In this document: piece after piece, positions 52,095-60,303 of the stretch | How the letters are laid out: each line of letters begins with the position of its first letter | How positions within the stretch are numbered: the first letter of the stretch is position 1 | The notes under the pieces: generated by a model | What the model saw: only the letters and a program-made list of their open reading frames with translations | Database searches by the model: none | What the model was told of the DNA's origin: nothing | Position numbers and translations under genes: made by a program | From: Arthrobacter sp. Soil736 | Lineage (GTDB): Bacteria > Actinomycetota > Actinomycetes > Actinomycetales > Micrococcaceae | Direction of reading: 5' to 3' | DNA: 64,000 bases | Assembly: GCF_001428005.1 (NCBI RefSeq) | Contig: NZ_LMSB01000074.1 | Location: 102,562 to 166,561 of the forward strand

Positions 52095-53455
52095 ACGGTC
52101 ATGCCCCCGGTCCCGGCTCCGCTTCCGGACCTGCTTCGCGCAGGCCCGAGGCGCCGTCCGGGGCGCTCAGGTCCGCTCCGGCCGGCGGAATAACCAGTGC
52201 GCTGAGTGCGGTCTCGTCGTCGCTCGCCGCGCGGGCCGGCCGCTGGCCGTGGTGGGCCCAGGTGGCGGCGATCTATGCGGGTGCCCGGCTGGTCAGCGCC
52301 TGCATCTTCATGTCGGCGGCGCTGCACCAGGGGGTGAATCCCTGGTTCCCGGCCAAGCCCGACTACTGGAACTTCATCAACATCTGGGACGCCCGCTGGT
52401 ACGGCGAAGTCATTTCCGGCGGGTACCCGTCCGAGTTGCCGGCGGATGACGCGGGGAACGTCCAGGAAAACACGTGGGCCTTCTATCCTTTGTTCCCCGC
52501 GCTGGGGCGGATGCTGTCGGGCGTCTCGGGGATGAGCCCGGCGGCCGCCCTCACGGTCATCGCGATGCTCGCGGGCCTCGCCGCATCGCTGGTGATCTAT
52601 ACGCTGTTCCGCCACAGGGCCGCGCACGGGACGGCTCTTTGGGGGGTGGCGTTCTTCGCTACGTTCCCCGTGTCCCCGGTGCTGCAGGTGCCGTATGCGG
52701 AGTCCCTGAACATTCTTCTGCTTGCCTCAGCGCTGTTGCTCGTGGCGCGGCGGCAATACCTGTGGGCCATTCCTGTGGTTGTGGCAATGTGCCTTTCCCG
52801 GCCCACAGGCGTGCCGTTCGCCGCGACCGCCGGGATCCTGTTCCTTTACCGCTCGGCGGAGGCCTGGCAGCACGCCCGGAACAAGGGTGCCGACGATGCC
52901 GGCGGCGCTGACTTACCGGACAACCCGCGGCGCGTCCACGGCCGGGCGGAGCTGTGGTCGCTGGCGGCGCTGACCGCGGTGAGCGGAGCCGCCGCACTCC
53001 TGTGGCCTGCCATCGCGTGGGCAACAACAGGGGACATCGAGGCCTACACCAAGACCGAAACGGTGTGGCGCGGGCACGACCTGGTGCCGTTCAAGCCGTG
53101 GTTCGACACCGGCGTGCTGCTGTTCGGCCCCGTCCTGGGCATCGTGGCGCCCTTCGTCTTCGTAGCGGCGTTCGCCCTGTTCATGATGTCCCGTCCGGTG
53201 CTGCGGCTGGGAACGGAACTCAGGCTCTGGTGCGTGTGCTACATGGGGTATCTCGTGGTTTTCCTGCATCCGCAGACCAGCACGTTCCGCATGTTGCTCC
53301 CGCTGTTTCCACTGGCTTTGGCCGCCGCGCTGGTTTCGAGGTCCCGGGCCTACCGGGGCACGGTGATCACCATGTTCGTCCTGCTGCAGATCGTGTGGGT
53401 GGTGTGGCTCTGGGCCTGGGCCCAACTCCCCGGAGGAGGGGACTATCCGCCCTGA
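52091..53455 (+). CDS. PIG-V/Gpi18-like mannosyltransferase, integral membrane
   Basis: 454 residues with about ten transmembrane helices. WDARWYGEVISGGYPSE holds the WDxxWY motif near the first outer loop, and ENTWAFYPLFPALGRML the FYPLFP-like motif, both usual for GT-C enzymes that use polyprenyl-phosphate mannose. A TTG start at 52091 overlaps the previous stop; the first 40 residues are Gly/Ser/Ala-rich. It probably modifies lipids or envelope glycans. Confidence 0.8.
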   Translation: MNGHAPGPGSASGPASRRPEAPSGALRSAPAGGITSALSAVSSSLAARAGRWPWWAQVAAIYAGARLVSACIFMSAALHQGVNPWFPAKPDYWNFINIWDARWYGEVISGGYPSELPADDAGNVQENTWAFYPLFPALGRMLSGVSGMSPAAALTVIAMLAGLAASLVIYTLFRHRAAHGTALWGVAFFATFPVSPVLQVPYAESLNILLLASALLLVARRQYLWAIPVVVAMCLSRPTGVPFAATAGILFLYRSAEAWQHARNKGADDAGGADLPDNPRRVHGRAELWSLAALTAVSGAAALLWPAIAWATTGDIEAYTKTETVWRGHDLVPFKPWFDTGVLLFGPVLGIVAPFVFVAAFALFMMSRPVLRLGTELRLWCVCYMGYLVVFLHPQTSTFRMLLPLFPLALAAALVSRSRAYRGTVITMFVLLQIVWVVWLWAWAQLPGGGDYPP

Positions 53456-53553
53456 CCACTGCGCGGCCACGCCGCGCGGTGGCACCGGGAATCTGCAGCC
53501 GCACGGAATGTCCATCGATTAGCTACAGACGGGTAATTACAGGATAATAGAGG

Positions 53554-53703
53554 ATGAGCAAGGACAAGAAGCATACGAAGTATTCAGCCATGGCGGCTGC
53601 CGAACCGGTCGCCATAGCGGCTTGTTTGACCATGCGGACTCAGCCCGGCCGGGCTGCTCAGTCCTGGGACTACTGGAGGGGATATTCCTCATGGCGGCTA
53701 TGA
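53554..53703 (+). CDS. Possible 49-residue small ORF overlapping the start of the DUF3117 gene
   Basis: ATG 53554 opens MSKDKKHTKYSAMAAAEPVA..., ending at TGA 53701-53703, which lies 13 bases inside the DUF3117 gene. AGAGG stands directly before the ATG, closer than usual. The overlap would suit translational coupling. I do not recognise the peptide, and it may be only the leader of the next gene. Confidence 0.3.
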   Translation: MSKDKKHTKYSAMAAAEPVAIAACLTMRTQPGRAAQSWDYWRGYSSWRL

Positions 53704-53858
53704 AACCACGCACCGGCGACGGCCCTATGGAAGTAACCAAGGAGGGCCGCAGCCTCATCATGCGTGTGCCGCTCGAAGGCGGAGGGCGGCTCGTGGTTGA
53801 ACTCAATGCCGCCGAGGCGGCCAACCTGAAGGAATGCCTCGTCGGCGTCACCGAATAA
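53691..53858 (+). CDS. DUF3117 family small protein
   Basis: 55 residues, MAAMKPRTGDGPMEVTKEGRS then IMRVPLEGGGRLVVELNAAEA. This is the complete, highly conserved actinobacterial DUF3117 protein (Rv1211 in M. tuberculosis). GGAGGGG lies 8-9 bases before ATG 53691. Structure: mainly beta strands. Function unknown. A terminator follows the stop within ten bases. Confidence 0.92.
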   Translation: MAAMKPRTGDGPMEVTKEGRSLIMRVPLEGGGRLVVELNAAEAANLKECLVGVTE

Positions 53859-53866
53859 TGTGTCGG

Positions 53867-53900
53867 GCAGGGTCCGCAGCCAGCAGGCTGCGGACCCTGC
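53867..53900. terminator. Bidirectional terminator between DUF3117 and the O-methyltransferase
   Basis: GCAGGGTCCGCAGCC (53867-53881) pairs perfectly with GGCTGCGGACCCTGC (53886-53900) around AGCA, followed by CTTTACTT. Confidence 0.9.
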
Positions 53901-53902
53901 CT

Positions 53903-54535
53903 TTACTTCTTAACCGCTACCAGCAGCCCGTCTCCGGTGGGCAGCATCGCGGAGGAGAGCCGGTCGTCGTCGCGCACGGACTTGCCAACCTGGCGCAGCA
54001 CAACAGTGGTGGCGTCGCGCGCCGCGGGATTGGACACGCGGTCCTTGTCCAGGGCGTCGTTGACGATCAGGAGGCCGCCGGACTTGAGCAGGCGGACGGC
54101 CTGCTCAACGTAGCGGGGAAAGTTGGGCTTGTCGCCGTCGATGAACACGAGGTCGTAGGCGGCATCGGTCAGCCTCGGCAGGACATCGCCTGCGCGGCCC
54201 GAAATAGTGCGCGTCCGGTTGGCAGGGCTGCCGGCTTCCTGGAATGCCTCACGCGCGGCCTTGAGATGCTCGACGTCCACATCGATGGTGGTCAGCACGG
54301 CCTGTGGGCCGAGCCCGCGGAGGATGCACACGCCGGACACCCCGGCGCCAGTGCCGATCTCGACGGCGGTCTGCGCCTTTGACGCGGCCGCCAGCACTGT
54401 CAGGACTGCCCCGACGCCGCGTCCGATCGGGGTCACGCCCAGCTCGAACGAACGTTCCCGGGCGCGCAGCAGGACCTCATCCTCGGCAGGCAGATCTTCT
54501 GCATAGGACCAGCTCGTGGACTTATCGGCGCTCAT
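53903..54535 (-). CDS. O-methyltransferase (SAM-dependent, COMT-like)
   Basis: 210 residues. VEIGTGAGVSGVCILRGL is the SAM-binding loop; LTTIDVDVEHLKAAREAF, YDLVFIDGDKPNFPRYVEQAVRLLKSGGLLIVNDAL contain the metal-binding Asp residues and the catalytic Lys region (PF01596 family). It corresponds by place to Rv1220c. The substrate, probably a catechol or similar, is not known. ATG 54535 is the start. Confidence 0.92.
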   Translation of the reverse strand: MSADKSTSWSYAEDLPAEDEVLLRARERSFELGVTPIGRGVGAVLTVLAAASKAQTAVEIGTGAGVSGVCILRGLGPQAVLTTIDVDVEHLKAAREAFQEAGSPANRTRTISGRAGDVLPRLTDAAYDLVFIDGDKPNFPRYVEQAVRLLKSGGLLIVNDALDKDRVSNPAARDATTVVLRQVGKSVRDDDRLSSAMLPTGDGLLVAVKK

Positions 54536-54856
54536 GGGTATTCGCTTTCTGGGCGGGAGGGGGCATGTTTCTTACAGCGTACTTGGTCGGGCGGTGCGCA
54601 GCCGGAAGGTGACGGCGGGGTGGCCTGTGATGGCGGATACTGTCGGGCTCCCGGCAGCCTCGGCACCGGTCCGGTGACGCGCCGGAACCCGGTTGACGCC
54701 TCCGGTGTTGCGCTTTGGGCTAAAGGGGGACCCGTAGTCAGGAAATTCCCAGCCATCTTTGAAATGATGGTTATCCGCTCATCCAAGTGGTGATCGGCGC
54801 CGAACCAATGATGTCAACCACATCAGGCGTTAGTACATCCACGAGGGGAGTGGACG
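54536..54856. other. 321-bp intergenic region upstream of sigE
   Basis: No gene is seen. It holds the start-side region of the O-methyltransferase and the leader of sigE, with the ECF-type promoter listed separately and an AT-richer patch near 54745-54840. Confidence 0.5.
54684..54709 (+). promoter_or_regulatory. ECF-type promoter, probable sigE autoregulation
   Basis: GGAACC (54684-54689) and GTT (54707-54709) separated by 17 bases match the GGAAC-N16/17-GTT class used by SigE- and SigH-like factors. It faces sigE and would give a leader of about 140 bases. Confidence 0.55.
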
Positions 54857-55474
54857 ATGTCAGGATCAGTTGTGGCAGCTGTCCCTACAATTGAAGAGCC
54901 CGCAGCCGACTGGGTCATGCCCACCTGGGAAGAAGTGGTGACAAACCACTCCGCCAAGGTTTACCGGCTTGCGTACCGGCTCACCGGCAACAAGTACGAC
55001 GCCGAGGACCTCACCCAGGAAGTGTTTGTCCGGGTCTTCCGTTCCCTGGCCAACTTCAAGCCCGGAACACTGGACGGCTGGCTGCACAGGATCACCACGA
55101 ACCTTTTCCTGGACCAGGCCCGGCGCAAGAGCCGGATCCGCTTCGATGCCCTGGCGGAGGATGCCGAATCTCGGCTGCCGGGCCGGGAACCGGGGCCGGA
55201 GCAGAGCTTTGAGCTGAACAACCTGGACCTTGACGTGCAGGCCGCCCTGGAGGAACTCCCGCCGGACTTCCGCGCAGCGGTAGTGCTGTGCGACCTTGAG
55301 GGCCTGTCCTACGACGAGGTCGCCGAAGCCCTGGGCGTGAAACTCGGTACGGTGAGGTCGCGTATCCACCGTGGCCGGACCATGCTGCGTGAGAAGCTCG
55401 CCCACCGCGACCCGAGGCCCCAGCAGTCCCGCAAGCCGCGGTTGAAGTTGCCCCGCATCGCCGGCGTTCTCTGA
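54857..55474 (+). CDS. sigE: RNA polymerase sigma factor SigE (ECF)
   Basis: 205 residues. Region 2 is at about 33-100 (YRLAYRLTGNKYDAEDLTQEVFVRVFRSL, FLDQARRKSRIRFD) and region 4 at about 125-185 (ALEELPPDFRAAVVLCDLEGLSYDEVAEALGVKLGTVRSRIHRGR). The neighbours match sigE of mycobacteria and corynebacteria, which respond to cell-envelope and surface stress. GAGGGGAGTGG stands a few bases before the ATG. The anti-sigma gene follows after eight bases. Confidence 0.93.
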   Translation: MSGSVVAAVPTIEEPAADWVMPTWEEVVTNHSAKVYRLAYRLTGNKYDAEDLTQEVFVRVFRSLANFKPGTLDGWLHRITTNLFLDQARRKSRIRFDALAEDAESRLPGREPGPEQSFELNNLDLDVQAALEELPPDFRAAVVLCDLEGLSYDEVAEALGVKLGTVRSRIHRGRTMLREKLAHRDPRPQQSRKPRLKLPRIAGVL

Positions 55475-55482
55475 TCGGCGCC

Positions 55483-56541
55483 ATGGGTCATTTGCATCGC
55501 TTACTGGGGGGGCTTAAGGACAAAACGGCATCTCTGCACGTCGCTGCGGCGCGCCACCCGAGGACAACAGATCATGTCCGCCAGTGCGCCGATTGCGCCG
55601 CCGCGCTCCGGCGGCAGCGCCAGTACCTTGAAAGGCTCCGCGAGGCCGCCATCCCCGCGGCCAGCGACGAACTGACGGCGCGGCTGCTGGTGCAGACGCA
55701 GCAGCTTGCCATGGCGCCCGCCGCGGCCGCTCCACGCACCAGTCCCCTCAGGCTGGCAGGTCTTGCCGGCGGCGTTGCCGTCGTGGCCGCCGGGGCCGTC
55801 GCGGCGGGAGCGTACCTGTCCGCCGGTGAACCACCGCAGTATGCGGCCTCCGCCGGCGCAGCTTCCGTTTCCGGAGGGTCCGGGCACATCGGCGCCGGTG
55901 ACAGTCCGGACCGGGACGATACCGCCGTGACTGGCGCGGCCGGGAACGGATCGGAGGCCAGCGAGGCGGAAAGCCGGCTGGCGAACCTGCGCTCCCACGG
56001 CTGGGCGTGTCCTGACCTCAAGGCCATGGGCTTCCGCATTGTGTCCGCAACGACGACGGTGCGGGGCGGCCATCGCGCCGTTGAATTGCGGCTCTCGGAC
56101 GGCCGGCATATCGCGACGATCCTGGAACAGCACTCCGCGACGACGCCCGCCGAAGGCCAGGACGCGGCCGCATCGCCAACCGTGCCAGCCCCGCTGGACT
56201 CTCCGGTCAACCCCCTGACGGGCCACCCCGCCAGGCTGGACGGGTTCGTCGCCGTCGGCGCCGCCGGCGGTGAGGCGGGGGGAAGGCTCTGGATCAAGGC
56301 GGCCGCGCCCTGGAGCGCGATCTACCAGGCGTCCGGAACCACGTTCACCTACATGTCCGACCTGCCGGCCGATGCGGCCGACGACGCCGTGGCGGCGCTG
56401 GCGGCGGCGGGCCTGGCAGCGGATCCCGGCCTCGTGGCGAACGCGCGGCCGGATGCGGGTGCGGACAGCCCCGGCGCTGAATCCATCCTCGACCGCGTGG
56501 GGCGCGGACTCCGCAAGATGGCACGGCAGTTTGCGAATTGA
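55483..56541 (+). CDS. rseA: Anti-sigma factor for SigE (RseA/CseE-like), with a long outer domain
   Basis: 352 residues. HVRQCADCAA at about 31-40 gives the H-x3-C-x2-C zinc motif of ZAS anti-sigma factors. A transmembrane helix at about 87-110 (LAGLAGGVAVVAAGAVAAGAYL) divides a short inner part from about 240 outer residues, Ala/Gly-rich with a conserved-looking core (LRSHGWACPDLKAMGFRIVSATTTV). This is far longer than the 150-residue soluble mycobacterial RseA. Downstream lies tatB after 89 bases; no htrA lies between. Confidence 0.85.
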   Translation: MGHLHRLLGGLKDKTASLHVAAARHPRTTDHVRQCADCAAALRRQRQYLERLREAAIPAASDELTARLLVQTQQLAMAPAAAAPRTSPLRLAGLAGGVAVVAAGAVAAGAYLSAGEPPQYAASAGAASVSGGSGHIGAGDSPDRDDTAVTGAAGNGSEASEAESRLANLRSHGWACPDLKAMGFRIVSATTTVRGGHRAVELRLSDGRHIATILEQHSATTPAEGQDAAASPTVPAPLDSPVNPLTGHPARLDGFVAVGAAGGEAGGRLWIKAAAPWSAIYQASGTTFTYMSDLPADAADDAVAALAAAGLAADPGLVANARPDAGADSPGAESILDRVGRGLRKMARQFAN

Positions 56542-56630
56542 CATGCATCCCGGCTGTGCCGGCGGGCCGAATACGGCCGTGACCGGCATCAAATCGTCGC
56601 CACGTCCCAGGAGAGGGTAATCTTCCTAAA

Positions 56631-57053
56631 GTGTTTGGAATCAACGGCCCGGAGTTTCTTCTTCTGCTGCTCATCGGCATTCTGGTGATCGGCCCCCAGC
56701 GGCTGCCCGAATACACCCAGAAGCTGGCCAACCTGGTCCGCGAAGTGCGCCGGATGGCGTCCGGCGCGCGGGAGCAGATCAAGGAAGAAGTCGGCATCGA
56801 CATCGATGAAGTCGACTGGAAGAAGTACGATCCCCGCCAGTACGATCCGCGCCGCATCATCAAGGAAGCGCTCCTCGACGACGACACGAAGCCGGTCAGC
56901 CCTGGAGCGCCTTCCAGCGGAACCGCTTCCACCGCGGCCGCCGTTTCCGGTGCGGTGGCTGCGGGAGAATCGTCGCCGGAATCCCGCATCAGGCCGTTGC
57001 TTGAACGCCTGCCCGACGGCGTGCCCGCACCTTTCGACACGGAAGCCACCTAG
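56631..57053 (+). CDS. tatB: Sec-independent protein translocase subunit TatB
   Basis: 140 residues from GTG 56631. MFGINGPEFLLLLLIGILVIGPQRLPEY is the typical TatB N-terminus (helix with Glu, then GP hinge), followed by the amphipathic helix KLANLVREVRRMASGAREQ. The rest is acidic and then Ala/Ser/Thr-rich. It works with TatA and TatC in export of folded proteins. GAGAGGG lies 12-14 bases upstream, a little far. Confidence 0.92.
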   Translation: MFGINGPEFLLLLLIGILVIGPQRLPEYTQKLANLVREVRRMASGAREQIKEEVGIDIDEVDWKKYDPRQYDPRRIIKEALLDDDTKPVSPGAPSSGTASTAAAVSGAVAAGESSPESRIRPLLERLPDGVPAPFDTEAT

Positions 57054-57090
57054 GCGGTCAATTAGGCACCGCGGTCACTTAGGCACTCAG
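57050..57090. repeat. Degenerate repeat after the tatB stop codon
   Basis: CTAGGCGGTCAAT, then TTAGGCACCGCGGTCAC, then TTAGGCACTCAG follow one another. The first copy contains the tatB TAG stop. Confidence 0.55.
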
Positions 57091-57091
57091 C

Positions 57092-58219
57092 TCAGCGGGG
57101 CTGCAGCCCCAGGGACATTCCGGTGAGGCCGCGCGGTTTGGCCGCAAGTATTCCGGCGATCCCGGACAGCGCCGCCGCTGCGGGCGTTTCGGGCCGGCCG
57201 AGCACGATGGGCTGGCCCGAGTCCCCGCCTTCCCTCAGGAGGATGTCCAGCGGGATCTGGCCCAGCAACGGCACGTCCTTGCCAGTCGCGGCGCTCAGCC
57301 GTTCGGTGAGCGACTGCCCGCCGCCGCTGCCGAACAGTTCCATCCGGCCGCCGTCGGGCATTTCCAGATACGACATGTTCTCGATGACCCCCGCCACTGT
57401 CTGCCCCGTCTGGGTGGCGATGGCACCTGCCCGCTCGGCCACATCGGCCGCGGCGGCCTGGGGGGTGGTGACCACCAGGATCTCGGCTTTGGGAAGCAGC
57501 TGCGCCACCGAAATGGCGATGTCGCCGGTGCCGGGAGGCAGGTCCAGGAACAGGACGTCCAGGTCGCCGAAATAGACGTCGGTGAGGAACTGCTCGAGTG
57601 CCCGGTGCAGCATCGGTCCCCGCCAGGCGACCGGCTGGTTGCCCGTGACGAACATGCCGATGGAGATGACCTTCACGCCGTAGGCCACCGGGGGAAGGAT
57701 CATGTCGTCCACCCGGGTGGGCGGCTGCGTGATGCCCATCAGGGCCGGAACCGAGAAGCCGTAGACATCGGCATCCACGATGCCCACGCGCAGGCCCTGG
57801 GCAGCCAGGGAGCAGGCCAGGTTGACGGTCACGGAGGACTTTCCCACCCCGCCCTTGCCGCTGGCCACGGCAAACACCTTCGTCAGCGATCCCGGCTGGT
57901 TGAACGGGATGCCCCGCTGGCCGCCGGGACCGCGGAGCTGCTCCTTCAGCGCGTCGCGCTGGGCCTGGGTCATGACCTTCAGGTCGACGTCGACGGCGGT
58001 GACGCCGGGAACCGCCAGCAATGCGGCCTCGGAATCCCTCGTGATGGTGTCCCTGAGGGGGCAGCCCGCAATGGTGAGCAGCACCGCGAGACGCACCGTG
58101 CCGTCGTCGGAAATCTCCACGGAATCGACCATGCCCAGTTCCGTGATGGGGCGGCGGAGTTCCGGATCGATGACGGTTGCCAGGGCAGCGTTGACTGCCT
58201 CAACGAGGGCGGTGCTCAT
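57092..58219 (-). CDS. Mrp/NBP35-family P-loop ATPase, iron-sulfur cluster carrier
   Basis: 375 residues. An N-terminal DUF59 domain (VIDPELRRPITELGMVDSVEI) is followed by the deviant Walker A of the MinD/Mrp family, SGKGGVGKSSVTVNLA, and LDLPPGTGDIAI. No C-terminal CxxC pair is found, as in several actinobacterial members. It may deliver iron-sulfur clusters. Eleven bases separate it from the DUF1003 gene before it. Confidence 0.92.
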   Translation of the reverse strand: MSTALVEAVNAALATVIDPELRRPITELGMVDSVEISDDGTVRLAVLLTIAGCPLRDTITRDSEAALLAVPGVTAVDVDLKVMTQAQRDALKEQLRGPGGQRGIPFNQPGSLTKVFAVASGKGGVGKSSVTVNLACSLAAQGLRVGIVDADVYGFSVPALMGITQPPTRVDDMILPPVAYGVKVISIGMFVTGNQPVAWRGPMLHRALEQFLTDVYFGDLDVLFLDLPPGTGDIAISVAQLLPKAEILVVTTPQAAAADVAERAGAIATQTGQTVAGVIENMSYLEMPDGGRMELFGSGGGQSLTERLSAATGKDVPLLGQIPLDILLREGGDSGQPIVLGRPETPAAAALSGIAGILAAKPRGLTGMSLGLQPR

Positions 58220-58230
58220 GCTGTGGGTAC

Positions 58231-58989
58231 TCAGCTTTCGGGAGAGGTGGGACGCGGCTGGGCCGATCGGCTCTGGCGCGTCTTGTCCGGCTTGACCTTG
58301 GGTATCTGCTGCGTGCGCGGATTGCGTTGCCGCTCCCGCTTTTCCTTCAGCTTTTCCCTGACCAGTTCACGGGGGGACTCGTGGCTGCCGGGCCCGGAGG
58401 CCTCGTGGGTGCGCAACTCCTCCTGCGCCTCCAGGAGGTCTTCGAGCATGCTGCGGAGTTCAGCCCTGACGTAGTCGCGGGTGGCCACTTCACGCAGCGC
58501 GATGCGCAGCGACGCCAGCTCCCGGGTCAGGTATTCGGTGTCGGACAGGTTGCGCTCCGCACGCTGGCGGTCCTGCTGGAGGGAGACGCGGTCGCGGTCG
58601 TCCTGGCGGTTCTGCGCCAGCAGCAGCAGCGGCGCCGCGTAGGAGGCCTGCAGGGAGAGCATCAGGGTCAGGAGCGTGAAGCCGAGCTCAACCTTGTCGA
58701 ACTGCCAGGCGGTGGGGGCGAACGTGTTCCAGACCAGCCAGAACAAACAGAACACGGTCATGTACAGCAGGAACTGCGGCGTGCCCATGAAGCGGGCAAA
58801 CCCCTCGGTGGCATGGCCGAAGGCATCGGGATCCGGTTTGAACTTGGGCAGGATGCGCTGCCGGCCGCTCAGCGGTGTGTCCAGGCTCCCCTTGCCCGCG
58901 GCCTTTCCTGGCGTCCGCGGACCGGCGCCCTTTGCAGTGTGTTCAGCCAATGCGGCCTCCAAGCCTTCTGATGGGAGCTTCGCCGTCAT
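58231..58989 (-). CDS. DUF1003 family membrane protein
   Basis: 252 residues from ATG 58989; an upstream extension in frame is unlikely. Two transmembrane helices (LYMTVFCLFWLVWNTF; LGFTLLTLMLSLQASYAAPLLLLAQNRQDDRDR) form the DUF1003 core, followed by a coiled, charged part and a basic Lys/Arg/Pro-rich tail of 60 residues. The function is unknown. It overlaps the MgtE-like gene upstream by 47 bases, so the two are probably coupled. Confidence 0.85.
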   Translation of the reverse strand: MTAKLPSEGLEAALAEHTAKGAGPRTPGKAAGKGSLDTPLSGRQRILPKFKPDPDAFGHATEGFARFMGTPQFLLYMTVFCLFWLVWNTFAPTAWQFDKVELGFTLLTLMLSLQASYAAPLLLLAQNRQDDRDRVSLQQDRQRAERNLSDTEYLTRELASLRIALREVATRDYVRAELRSMLEDLLEAQEELRTHEASGPGSHESPRELVREKLKEKRERQRNPRTQQIPKVKPDKTRQSRSAQPRPTSPES

Positions 58990-60229
58990 TGGCCCGCCAG
59001 TCATCCGGCAGCAGATGATCCAGGACGTCATCAACGGTCACGGCCCCCACCAGCCGGCCGGCCTGGTTGACCACGGGTAGCGAGTTCAGGTTGTAGGTGG
59101 CCAGGGTGCGGGCCACTTCGCTGATGTGCGCCTGGTCCGAAAGCGGCTCCAGGTTCTTGTCCACGAGGTTGCCGAGCGGCTCGAACGGCGGATAGCGCAG
59201 CAGTTGCTGGATGTGCACCACGCCGAGGAAGCGGCCGGTGGGAGTTTCCAGCGGCGGCCGGGCGATGAAGATGGACGAAGCCAGGGCAGGGGACAGCTCT
59301 TCGCGCCGGACGTGGGCGAGTGCCTCGGCCACCGTGGCCTCGGGCGGCAGGATGACCGGAACGGGGGTCATCAGGCCGCCGGCCGTGTCTTCGTCGTATT
59401 CGAGCAGGCGGCGGACGTCTTCCGCACCTTCCGGCTCCATCAGCTGCAGCAGTTCCTCGGCCTGCGCGGAGGGGAGTTCACCGAGGAGGTCGGCGGCGTC
59501 GTCGGGGTCCATCTCCTCCAGGACATCGGCCGCGCGCTGGACGTCCAGGGCGGAGAGGATCTCCACCTGGTCGTCTTCCGGCAGCTCCTGCAGGACGTCG
59601 GCGAGGCGTTCGTCCTGGAGTTCGCTCGCGACTTCGAACCGCCGCTTGTCGCTCATCTCCTGCAGCGCCTCGGCGAAGTCGGCCGGCTTGAGGTCCTCGT
59701 GGTTGGCGACGAACTGCGTGGCGGCCTGGGGCTCGGTCTTGGCGCCCTGGTGCGCGTCCGCCCAGTCGATGATCATGGTTTCGTTGCGCCGGAGCCTGCT
59801 CAACGGGGCCAGCGAATGGCCGCGCCGGACGAACAGCTTGCTGACGAACCAGTCGCCGGAGCGGTGCTGGTCCATCGCGATGTCTTCGATGGTGGCGTCA
59901 CCGCTGCCGTCCCGTAGCGTGACGCGGCGGTCGAACATCTCTGCCACCACCAGGGTCTCGGCGCCGCGCTGTTCGAAGCGGCGGAGGTTGACCAGGCCGG
60001 TGCAGATGACCTGGGTCTGGTCGATGGAGGTAATCCGCGTCATGGGAACGAAGACGCGCTTCTTGCCGGGCACCTCGACGACGATGCCCACCACATGGGG
60101 GGCGCCGCGGGTTCCGCGCGAGAGCACCACGACGTCGCGCAGCCGGCCCAGACGGTCGCCCAGGGGGTCGAAGACGTCCAGTCCCAGAAGGCGTGCAACG
60201 AAGACGCGGGTAGGATTTGTGCTCACCAC
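58943..60229 (-). CDS. MgtE intracellular-domain and CBS-domain protein without a channel
   Basis: 428 residues. PRC-barrel-like strands occupy about 1-150. The MgtE_N superhelix follows (PADFAEALQEMSDKRRFEVASEL, VLQELPEDDQVEILSAL, VLEEMDPDDAADLLGELP) and then a CBS pair (AGGLMTPVPVILPPEATVAEAL; LNSLPVVNQAGRLVGAVTVDDVLDHLLP). In a true MgtE channel five helices would follow; here the protein ends after the CBS pair. GTG 60229 or 60226 is the start. A magnesium- or nucleotide-sensing role is inference. Confidence 0.88.
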   Translation of the reverse strand: MVSTNPTRVFVARLLGLDVFDPLGDRLGRLRDVVVLSRGTRGAPHVVGIVVEVPGKKRVFVPMTRITSIDQTQVICTGLVNLRRFEQRGAETLVVAEMFDRRVTLRDGSGDATIEDIAMDQHRSGDWFVSKLFVRRGHSLAPLSRLRRNETMIIDWADAHQGAKTEPQAATQFVANHEDLKPADFAEALQEMSDKRRFEVASELQDERLADVLQELPEDDQVEILSALDVQRAADVLEEMDPDDAADLLGELPSAQAEELLQLMEPEGAEDVRRLLEYDEDTAGGLMTPVPVILPPEATVAEALAHVRREELSPALASSIFIARPPLETPTGRFLGVVHIQQLLRYPPFEPLGNLVDKNLEPLSDQAHISEVARTLATYNLNSLPVVNQAGRLVGAVTVDDVLDHLLPDDWRANDGEAPIRRLGGRIG

Positions 60230-60303
60230 TACAGGCTACCGAGTCTGCTCTCTTTTAGCTGAATTTTCAGCTCGCACACATCCTTATGGGCAAGAATGGG
60301 TGT

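Noticed and set aside
54536..54856. Riboswitch or structured RNA before sigE
   Set aside because: The leader is long enough, but I could not find a conserved riboswitch core; only the promoter motif is supported.
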